Program-made: the position numbers and the translations under genes
Shown here: positions 58,061-64,000 of the stretch, piece after piece
Position numbering within the stretch: the stretch's first letter is position 1
Layout of the letters: each line of letters starts with the position of its first letter
Source of the DNA: Paraplanobispora siamensis
GTDB taxonomy: Bacteria > Actinomycetota > Actinomycetes > Streptosporangiales > Streptosporangiaceae
DNA length: 64,000 nt
Direction: 5' to 3'
Assembly (NCBI RefSeq): GCF_016863175.1
Contig: NZ_BOOJ01000002.1
Span: 124,001 to 188,000 of the forward strand
Notes under the pieces: model-generated
Told to the model about the DNA's origin: nothing
What the model saw: the letters and a program-made list of their open reading frames with translations, nothing else
The model's database searches: none

Positions 58061-59047
58061 ATGGCGGACCTGGGCGAGCGTTTCGAGGCGTTCCAGACGT
58101 GGCGCCACGACCGGATCGAGACCGGCAGGATCAGGTGGCACTGGTTCGACCACCTGCTCAGGACCGTGCAGCGCTACCAGTTGCAGTTCGGCGACCGGCT
58201 GGCCGGGGCGGTCACCTACTTCGCCTTCCTGTCGTTCTTCCCGATCATCGTGCTGGCCTACTCGCTCTTCGGCTTCTTCCTGTCCTCCACACCGGGTGCC
58301 GTGGAGGCCCTGAACAAGGCCATCGACGCCTATCTGCCGGGTCTGGCCGACCTGCTTCCGATCGAGGAGATCGCCAACTCCAAGACCACCGCCGGGGTCA
58401 TCGGCCTGCTCGGTCTCCTCTACTCCGGTCTCGGAGCGATCGACGTCCTGCGCGGCTCCCTGCGGCAGATGTCCATGACCACCGAGCCGCCGCTCAACTT
58501 CGCCCTCGGCAAGCTCCGCGACCTGTCCGCGCTGATCCTGGTCGGCATCACGATGCTCGCCTCGGTCGTGATCGGCGGCTTCGCCACCCAGGCCAGCGAG
58601 ACCGTGGCCGGATGGCTGGGCCTGTCGAAGTCGTTCCTCGCCACCGCCACGATCTCCCTCGTCGGTCTGGTGGTCAGCGTGGCCGCCGACACCGTGGTCT
58701 TCCTGATCCTGCTGGGCTGGCTGGGCCGCTCCACGCAGCCCTTCCGGGTGGTGCTCCGCGGCGCGCTGCTGGGCGCGGTCGCCTTCGCCCTGCTCAAGCA
58801 GCTTGCCGCGTTCCTGCTCTCGTTCACTCTGGGCAACCCCATCTACGGGGTGTTCGCGGTGATGGTCGGCCTGCTGGTCTGGATCAACTTCTCCGCCCGG
58901 ATCATCATGTACGCCGCCGCCTGGACCGCCACCGCCTCCTTCGGCCCGCCCCCCGAGCCCACGCCCTTTCCGAACATGGGCAACGACCTCGTCGACCCGG
59001 CCCAGCTCGGCCGCAATCCCCAGCACGGGCCCGACCGGGACACCTGA
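58061..59047 (+). CDS. YihY/virulence factor BrkB-family membrane protein
   Basis: A 328-residue protein with six predicted helices and the family blocks DRLAGAVTYFAFLSFFPIIV and ALLGAVAFALLKQLAAFLL. The family, once thought to be RNase BN, is of unknown function; it may export or flip something. A perfect AAGGAGGT lies five bases before the ATG at 58061; the frame open from 57893 is not used. The last 50 codons' DNA is part of a duplicated 101-bp segment found again at 59833. Confidence 0.88.
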   Translation: MADLGERFEAFQTWRHDRIETGRIRWHWFDHLLRTVQRYQLQFGDRLAGAVTYFAFLSFFPIIVLAYSLFGFFLSSTPGAVEALNKAIDAYLPGLADLLPIEEIANSKTTAGVIGLLGLLYSGLGAIDVLRGSLRQMSMTTEPPLNFALGKLRDLSALILVGITMLASVVIGGFATQASETVAGWLGLSKSFLATATISLVGLVVSVAADTVVFLILLGWLGRSTQPFRVVLRGALLGAVAFALLKQLAAFLLSFTLGNPIYGVFAVMVGLLVWINFSARIIMYAAAWTATASFGPPPEPTPFPNMGNDLVDPAQLGRNPQHGPDRDT

Positions 59048-59097
59048 TGCGGACGCGGAGCCGTACGGCCTCCCAGGGCTGACGACGGCGGCGGTGC
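58996..59097. repeat. Direct repeat copy 1 flanking the repeat insertion
   Basis: 102 bp spanning the end of the YihY gene, its stop and the next 50 bases recur at 59833-59933 with about six substitutions and one deletion (about 93 percent identity). The second copy includes the end of the convergent D,D-carboxypeptidase gene. Confidence 0.85.
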
Positions 59098-59832
59098 CTG
59101 GTGGGCCGGATGCTGCCCACCCGTGAGGCGCGTCCGCAGTGAGCCGGGTGTCGCCCACCCGAGCTGCGCCGCACGACAGTCAGGTCGGCCGCACGACATC
59201 AAGGTGCCGCGACATCAGGGTGTCCGTGAGGTCAGGGTGTCCGTGAGGTCAGGGTGTCCGTGAGGTCAGGGTGTCCGTGAGGTCAGGGTGCCCAGGATGA
59301 ACGGTGGTCGAGGACCACCGGGTGGACCATCCACGTCACTCTCACACGATCGCCCTGACGGTCAGAAGCGACGACCCGGGCATCGCCACCGGCCCACCGG
59401 CGGCTGCGAACCCGACGTTGGAGGTACCGGAGGCATTCGCCAGGCCGCCACCGCGGTGGCTGCCTCCAGGCAGACCATGTGCTCCGGTGTTCCGGTGTTC
59501 CGGTGCTGCCGGTGCTGCCGGTGTTCTGGTGCTCCGGCGCCTTGGCGTCGTGGTGTCGTGGGGACGGGTTCGGTTGCCGTGCGGCGCAGCCCGGGTGGGC
59601 CGGATGCTGCCCATCGGTGAGGCGCAGCTCGGGTGGGCGGCACCCGGCCCACCACGGACGTGCCTCACGGGCGGGTGACACCCGGCCCACCACGGACGTG
59701 CCTCACGGGCGGGTGACACCCGGCCCACCGTGGATTTGTCCTGCGGGTGGGCGGCGCCCGGCCCACCACGGACGTGCCTCACGGGTGGGCAATACCCGGC
59801 CCACCGTGGATTTGTCCTGCGGGTGGGCGGCG
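59098..59832. repeat. Gene-free convergent junction filled with dispersed repeats
   Basis: No gene is supported. In order: inverted-orientation family words (GGATGCTGCCCACCCG at about 59109, ending GCTGCGCCGCAC near 59163-59174), four 17-bp units of TCAGGGTGTCCGTGAGG at 59215-59282, a unique middle part, then GTGCGGCGCAGCCCGGGTGG from about 59579 and five 38-bp units at 59641-59830. Units alternate between CACCACGGACGTGCCTCAC and CACCGTGGATTTGTCCTGC versions. The layout matches the junction at 3301-4075. Confidence 0.82.
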
Positions 59833-59933
59833 CCCGGCCCGGCTCGGCCGCGATCCCCGGCACGGGCCGACCGGGACACCTGATGCGGACGCGGGGCCGT
59901 ACGGCCTCCTAGGGCTGACGGCGGCGGCGGTGC
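59833..59933. repeat. Direct repeat copy 2 flanking the repeat insertion
   Basis: The 101-bp partner of 58996-59097. It contains the stop and last eight codons of the D,D-carboxypeptidase gene on the minus strand and a decayed copy of the YihY gene end on the plus strand. The repeat insertion between the two copies is about 735 bp. Confidence 0.85.
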
Positions 59934-61090
59934 ATGCCGTACCCGAGCCAGACCAGGCCGCCGAGTGCCCCCGCGACGAGCAGGTAGGTGACCGGGCCGG
60001 TGGACTCCGGGACGGTCTTGGCGGCCGTCGCGTCGGCGGCGGGGAGCGGGGTGGGCGCCTCCGCCTTCAACGGCACGGCTGAGCCGGAGGGCAGCGGGGC
60101 GGGGTCGGGGACCGGGTCCACCAGCCGGCCGACCGGGGCGACCTTGCCGCGGGCGGCGAACCCCCAGTCGAGCAGGTCGGAGACGTCCTCCCAGAAGTAG
60201 CCGTCGTGCCGCATGATCGACACGATGACCGTGTGCCCGTTGCGCCGGGCCGCGCCGACGAAGCTGGCCTGGGCCTTGGAGGTCCAGCCGTTCTTGACGC
60301 CGATCATGCCCTTGTAGCGCCACAGCAGCCTGTTGTGGTTGCCGATCTCGTAGTGCCCCTTGGGCGCGGGGAACTTGTCGGTCTTCAGGCTGACGTAGCG
60401 ACGGAAGTCGTCGTTGGCGAGACCGGCGCGCGCGATCAGCGCCAGGTCGTAGGCCGAGCTGCTCTGCCCGGGCTTGTCCAGGCCGCTGGGCGTCTTGGCC
60501 ACGGTGTCGAGGGCCTGCAACCGCCGGGCCTCGGCGTTCATGTCCGCCAGAGTCTTGTCCAGGCCGCCGTTGGCCTCCGCCAGCGCCATCGCCGAGTCGT
60601 TGCCCGAGACCAGCATCAGCGCCTTGAACAGGTCCTCCACCGTGTAGAGGGGCTTGGTCACCAGACCGACCGCGCTGCCCTCCTGGTTGACGGCGTTCCT
60701 GCTCGGCCGGATCTTCGTGGCCTTGTCGAGCTTGGGGATGAGCGTCAGGGCGGTCAGCGCCTTGAGCGTGCTGGCCGGACGGTAGCGGCCGTGCGGGTTC
60801 TTGGCGGCGAGCACCTCGCCGGTGTCGGCGTCCGCGATCACGTAGGACTTCGCGGCGGTCTTGGGCGGGGCCTTGACCCCCTCGGGCATGATGATCCCGC
60901 GCTCGCCCAGCCGCGCACCTCCCACGGGCTCGGCTCCGGTCGGAGCGGCGCGCGTGAGGGTCCCGAGGCTCGTGGGAGTCCCGGCACCGTGCACGGGAAC
61001 GCCGCCGGAGGCTCCGGCGTACGCGGGAGCGGACAGGAAGGTGGTCGCCGCGAGCAGTACCCCGACAGGCGCGACATGTTTCATCGCCAT
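59909..61090 (-). CDS. D-alanyl-D-alanine carboxypeptidase (PBP5-like)
   Basis: A 393-residue penicillin-binding protein with a signal peptide (about 1-26). Catalytic S107-T-L-K110 (SxxK), S162-G-N164 (SxN) and K266-N267-G268, where most enzymes have KTG. A C-terminal TM anchor (about 368-386) ends in a basic tail. It trims pentapeptides in peptidoglycan, outside the membrane. The Asn instead of Thr in KTG is uncommon but does occur in actinobacterial relatives as far as I know. ATG 61090, with MAMKH; a start at codon 3 is also possible. Confidence 0.92.
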   Translation of the reverse strand: MAMKHVAPVGVLLAATTFLSAPAYAGASGGVPVHGAGTPTSLGTLTRAAPTGAEPVGGARLGERGIIMPEGVKAPPKTAAKSYVIADADTGEVLAAKNPHGRYRPASTLKALTALTLIPKLDKATKIRPSRNAVNQEGSAVGLVTKPLYTVEDLFKALMLVSGNDSAMALAEANGGLDKTLADMNAEARRLQALDTVAKTPSGLDKPGQSSSAYDLALIARAGLANDDFRRYVSLKTDKFPAPKGHYEIGNHNRLLWRYKGMIGVKNGWTSKAQASFVGAARRNGHTVIVSIMRHDGYFWEDVSDLLDWGFAARGKVAPVGRLVDPVPDPAPLPSGSAVPLKAEAPTPLPAADATAAKTVPESTGPVTYLLVAGALGGLVWLGYGMHRRRRQP

Positions 61091-61176
61091 AGTGATCTCA
61101 GGGTAGCTTCGTACCGATTCGCATGTGTTTGCCCATGCCCGACCAGGTCAGGAGCACGCGACAGGATGCCGACATA

Positions 61177-61395
61177 ATGCAAATATCACGAAAGATCGCC
61201 GGATTCCTACTGGCGCTTGCCGCTTTCATGATCTTCGAATGGATCAACCTTGGCTTCAACCTCGCCGACGGCCATCCCACGTCGTTCTACGTGGTGCACG
61301 GCGTCCTGATCGGGGTCAACATCGTCCTCGCCCTCGTACTGGGCGCGATCGGCCTACGAGCCTGGGCAAAGAGCCCGAAGCGTCCGCCGGTGTAG
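61177..61395 (+). CDS. Small two-helix membrane protein
   Basis: A 72-residue protein with two hydrophobic segments (IAGFLLALAAFMIFEWINLG and VVHGVLIGVNIVLALVLGAI) and a basic C-terminus. It lies next to the D,D-carboxypeptidase gene on the opposite strand, as SCO4848-type proteins do in Streptomyces, to my recollection. ATG at 61177 is the natural start because the preceding codons are not membrane-like. It overlaps the end of the convergent PGM1-like gene by 42 bp. Function unknown. Confidence 0.72.
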   Translation: MQISRKIAGFLLALAAFMIFEWINLGFNLADGHPTSFYVVHGVLIGVNIVLALVLGAIGLRAWAKSPKRPPV

Positions 61396-62766
61396 GTCGG
61401 CGGCCTCCTCGGCGGAGTCGCCGATGCTGGTGAAGCCGAGCTTGCCGTACTCCGGGACCGCGCCGAGCAGGTGGAGGACGTTCCCGGTGAGGGAGTCGCG
61501 GTCGAAGCCGAGCCCCGCCGCGCGCACCATCTCGACGACCTCCCCGGGCGTACGGCCCCGCAGGCAGTCGGCGGCGCAGTTGTCCGTCGCGACGTAGTAC
61601 TTGGACTGCTCCCCGCACTTCAGCGTGCCGCTCCCGGGGTCGTAGACGGCGCCGGTGGTCAGCAGCGCGGCGCCGAAGGGGTGGGTGGTGCCCCCGATGC
61701 GCAGGTTGATCTCGCACAGCAGCGCGCGGTAGCCGCCGTCGGTCTTGACGGCGAAGAAGTCCATCCCGAACACTCCCACCACGCCCCGGCCGGACAGGAC
61801 CGCGGCGATGCGCTCGGCGCACTCGCCCACCGCCTCGCGGTACTCCGGCCGCGCCGGGAAGGTGCACCCCTGGTACACGTCCCCGTTGGCCCCGCCGAGG
61901 ACCTGGTCGTGCGTGGCCACGACGTCGTAGGCGCCGCCGGGGGTGATCCTGGCCAGGGCGCTGGGGGAGTACAGGGGACGGCCCTCGACGAACTCCTCGA
62001 TCACGGCCCCGCGCTCGGCGATCTTCTCGGCGAAGGTCGTCCAGTTCTCGTCGGAGGCGGAGAAGCTCGTGTGGCAGGCGGTGAGCGGCCGGTCGTCCTT
62101 GACCACCACGGCGTTGCCCAGGCCGGAGTAGCTGTTGTTGAGCTTGATCATCAACCGGCCCTCGCCCAGGACCCGGGCGGCGTGCTCCACCTCCGTCAGC
62201 GACCGCAGGTCGGCGAAACCGCGGGCCAGCGGTACCTTGGCATCCTCCGCGACCAGCCGGCCCCCGCTCTTGGAGCCCAGGTGGGCCAGCGCGGTGGCGG
62301 GGCCGTAGACGGGCAGCCCGAGCAGCGAGGACAGCCGCTCCTCGGCCTCGCTGACGACGAAGGGGACCAGCCACGCGTCCTCGGTGTCCCGTACGGCCCG
62401 CCGGATCCGCGCGATCATGCCGGGGTCGCGGAGGATCTCCTCGGTGAGGGGGCCGGTGGGACGCCCACCCAGATGGATCATTTCCAGGCGGCCGCGCGCC
62501 TCCCGGGGGTCGTCCAGAAAGCTCAGGTAGTAGTCGACGATCGCCGGATCCACCGGCGCGGAGGTGAGGTACACCAGCCGCAGCGCCGGCCGCCGCAGGG
62601 CCATGAGCAGGAAGAGGAGCCGTTCCTCGTAGCATCGCGCCCCGGTTATCCTGCGCAGTTCGTCCTGAGGAAGGGACAACGAGGGGATGACCACCAGGGT
62701 TCCCTCGTTCGGTTCGAAGATGCTCAACCTGGAGTGCTTCTCCCCAAATGGGATATTAGTGATCAT
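61354..62766 (-). CDS. PGM1-like ATP-grasp peptide ligase
   Basis: A 470-residue ATP-grasp protein with an N-terminal pre-ATP-grasp domain (1 to about 150), the grasp domain (about 190-370: MIKLNNSYSGLGNAVVV, GAVIEEFVEGRPLYSPSALA, GVVGVFGMDFFAV, LLCEINLRIGGTTHP with the metal-binding Glu-x-Asn) and a C-terminal domain (LLGAVPEYGKLGFTSIGDS) typical of PGM1. PGM1 joins a non-protein amino acid to a ribosomal peptide in pheganomycin synthesis. No precursor or amino-acid synthesis cluster is apparent here. It starts at 62766 without a visible ribosome binding site. Confidence 0.82.
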   Translation of the reverse strand: MITNIPFGEKHSRLSIFEPNEGTLVVIPSLSLPQDELRRITGARCYEERLLFLLMALRRPALRLVYLTSAPVDPAIVDYYLSFLDDPREARGRLEMIHLGGRPTGPLTEEILRDPGMIARIRRAVRDTEDAWLVPFVVSEAEERLSSLLGLPVYGPATALAHLGSKSGGRLVAEDAKVPLARGFADLRSLTEVEHAARVLGEGRLMIKLNNSYSGLGNAVVVKDDRPLTACHTSFSASDENWTTFAEKIAERGAVIEEFVEGRPLYSPSALARITPGGAYDVVATHDQVLGGANGDVYQGCTFPARPEYREAVGECAERIAAVLSGRGVVGVFGMDFFAVKTDGGYRALLCEINLRIGGTTHPFGAALLTTGAVYDPGSGTLKCGEQSKYYVATDNCAADCLRGRTPGEVVEMVRAAGLGFDRDSLTGNVLHLLGAVPEYGKLGFTSIGDSAEEAADLHRRTLRALCPGS

Positions 62767-63285
62767 AAGCGGAGTGAATCACGCATTCTTCTCGCTTACA
62801 TCCATCCGCCGGGTTCGATGAGTGGCACCTGAAGTCACCTAAGGTGCCAGTTCAGCGAGGTTTCAACCGCCGCCGGGCGGTGCACGGGTGGTCTAGGCCA
62901 CTCCGCTCCGACTACTGCCTGTGGTCGTTCTGAGCTATTCGTCATGGTCCTCCTGGGTCAGGAGGGACGAGAGATATGTATGGGGCGGCGAAACATTTGG
63001 CACAGATGTCGACGAGTGCCAGCCCAAGAGAGATACAGTCGATGCATACGTCGGTGTGCCGCCGGCGGCCCCACACCGGCCCGCCGTTCCCGCACCGGCG
63101 CATTGTCATCCGCGCTGACGGCCCGTGCACCCACTCCGGTCCCTCCGTGCGGGGATCGCTTTTCGGTGCTGCTTCATGGGTCGCGTGATTCTGGGCAGTG
63201 GCATATCTGGTATCTGGGCAGTTGGCGGGCAGTTGGCATAGGCGTCGAGGATTTGAAAGCACTGACGCGGATGGGACGGTGACCG
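62767..63285. other. Gene-free, lower-GC divergent region
   Basis: About 520 bp between the PGM1-like gene (minus) and the amidohydrolase (plus). It holds a 7-bp inverted repeat (GGCACCT at 62824-62830, AGGTGCC at 62842-62848), a GTCCTCCT...AGGAGGGAC hairpin (62947-62968) and an 8-codon minus-strand mini-frame (62779-62805, MDVSEKNA). A 70-codon plus-strand frame from 62976 is rejected because of its poor codon use. Promoters of both genes must be here. Confidence 0.5.
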
Positions 63286-64000
63286 ATGCGGGGGATGGAT
63301 CTGCGAGGGGAGCTCGACGCGTTCCTCGCCGGCTGTGAGAGCGAGCTGATCGGGTTCCGCCGTGATCTTCACATGCACCCTGAGCTCGGCTTCGCCGAAT
63401 ACCGCACGACGCAGCGCATCGCCGACAAGCTCACCGCCGCCGGGCTGCTCCCGTCGGTGCTGCCCCGCGGCACCGGCCTGATCTGCGACGTGGGCAGCGG
63501 CGACGGGCCCACCGTGGCGCTGCGGGCCGACATCGACGCGCTGCCCGTGCCCGACGAGAAGGACGTCCCCTACAGCTCGACCGTGCCCGGCGTCTGCCAC
63601 GCCTGCGGGCACGACGTGCACACCACGGTCCTGCTCGGCACCTCGCTCTTCCTGGCCCGCCAGGCGGAGGCCGGGTTGCTGCCCGGCCGGGTCCGGCTGA
63701 TCTTCCAGCCCGCCGAGGAGCTTCCCGGCGGCGCGCTGGAGGTCATGGCCGCCGGCGGCCTCAGCGGCGTGGACCGGATCTTCGGCCTGCACTGCGACCC
63801 CCGGGTGGACGTCGGCAAGGTCGGCCTCAAGATCGGCCCGATCACCTCCGCCTGCGACCGGGTCACCGTCCGGGTCAGCGGCCCCGGCGGACACACCGCC
63901 CGGCCGCACCTGACCGCCGACCTGGTCTTCGCGCTGGCCAAGATCCTCACCGAGCTGCCCGCCGCGCTCTCCCGCAGGGTCGACCCCCGCTCGTCGCTCA
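63286..64000 (+). CDS. M20-family amidohydrolase, 3' part beyond the window
   Basis: The first 238 codons of a zinc peptidase/amidohydrolase of the M20D type (hippurate hydrolase, IAA-amino acid hydrolase). RRDLHMHPELGFAEY, LRADIDALPVPDE, CHACGHDVHTTVLLG with its metal-binding Cys-His-His set, FQPAEELPGGAL and the dimerisation start VSGPGGHTARPH are visible. It removes acyl groups from amino acids. GGGACGG lies 6 bases before the ATG at 63286; ATG at 63295 is possible. It is divergent from the PGM1-like gene. The stop is outside the window. Confidence 0.88.
   Translation, partial: MRGMDLRGELDAFLAGCESELIGFRRDLHMHPELGFAEYRTTQRIADKLTAAGLLPSVLPRGTGLICDVGSGDGPTVALRADIDALPVPDEKDVPYSSTVPGVCHACGHDVHTTVLLGTSLFLARQAEAGLLPGRVRLIFQPAEELPGGALEVMAAGGLSGVDRIFGLHCDPRVDVGKVGLKIGPITSACDRVTVRVSGPGGHTARPHLTADLVFALAKILTELPAALSRRVDPRSSL

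Noticed and set aside
59641-59830. 38-bp repeats considered as a CRISPR array
   Set aside because: Units are directly adjacent without unique spacers, and no cas gene is present.
62976-63188. 70-codon plus-strand frame with AGGAGG ten bases upstream, a possible PGM1 substrate
   Set aside because: Many rare codons for this genome (TTG, GCA, AGA, ATA, CCA, AAA), no leader/core structure and wrong strand for cotranscription with the ligase. Kept only as a note.
62942-63262. 106-codon minus-strand frame before the PGM1-like gene
   Set aside because: Cys/Pro/His-scattered product, poor third-position GC bias, no ribosome binding site.

Overview
The window is high-GC (about 70 percent) actinomycete chromosome with short intergenic gaps, many ATGA/GTGA start-stop overlaps and perfect G+C-rich hairpin terminators. 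A WhiB protein, a GCS2-type glutamate-cysteine ligase, a DUF3017 protein and gene neighbourhoods known from Streptomyces and Streptosporangiales (pcrA - B12-binding mutase subunit - sucCD - DUF6350 - purNH - folD - DUF3017 - icd/mdh - trpS - D,D-carboxypeptidase - small membrane protein) point to a mycelial actinomycete, probably Streptosporangiales. The genus is inference.

Region by region. 1-8.1 kb: cell-surface polymer genes, namely a CDP-alcohol phosphatidyltransferase, two tandem PAPS sulfotransferases, a GT4 glycosyltransferase and a GT2/TagF-like fusion. 8.1-9.45 kb: a compact RiPP-like module with a 40-codon peptide gene, an intrinsic attenuator hairpin, then an E1/ThiF-like enzyme with an N-terminal PqqD/RRE-like domain. 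9.5-15.8 kb: coxG, coxM, coxL (form II) and coxS of a molybdenum hydroxylase, then a PPOX flavoprotein and a VOC protein, all on the minus strand. 15.8-18.3 kb: operator palindromes, a DJ-1/PfpI protein, a LysR regulator and a CGNR/ABATE regulator whose own promoter carries the palindrome also seen before the VOC gene. 18.3-22.4 kb: a PspC/toastrack membrane protein with a LiaRS-like two-component system. 22.4-24 kb: a PAS and soluble chemoreceptor pair. 24-28.5 kb: glutamate-cysteine ligase, WhiB coupled to a CPBP protease, an UPF0014/FetB-type permease and a PIG-L deacetylase.

28.5-57.7 kb is mostly housekeeping: PcrA helicase, two secreted paralogues, IcmB-like subunit, sucCD, DUF6350, purN, purH, folD, an FHA-HTH regulator, citrate synthase, DUF3017, icd, an unusual sigma-like/TM/propeller protein divergent from a Ser/Thr kinase fused to a solute-binding domain, PadR with MFS exporter, mdh, a DUF11-like secreted protein, galE, a CNNM/CorC-type protein and trpS. 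Five TCA-cycle proteins (SucC, SucD, citrate synthase, Icd, Mdh) lie within 20 kb. 58-64 kb holds a YihY membrane protein, a repeat-filled convergent junction, a D,D-carboxypeptidase, a small membrane protein, a PGM1-like ATP-grasp peptide ligase and the start of an M20 amidohydrolase that runs off the window.

Main points for follow-up: the precursor + attenuator + RRE-E1 module next to the Mo-hydroxylase genes; a shared CGNR operator; a 41-bp triplication that gives a chain of ATGA-coupled mini-ORFs in front of the GT4 gene; a dispersed repeat family that fills two convergent gene junctions 55 kb apart, one flanked by a 101-bp duplication; the kinase/solute-binding fusion; and the PGM1-like ligase without an evident substrate peptide.
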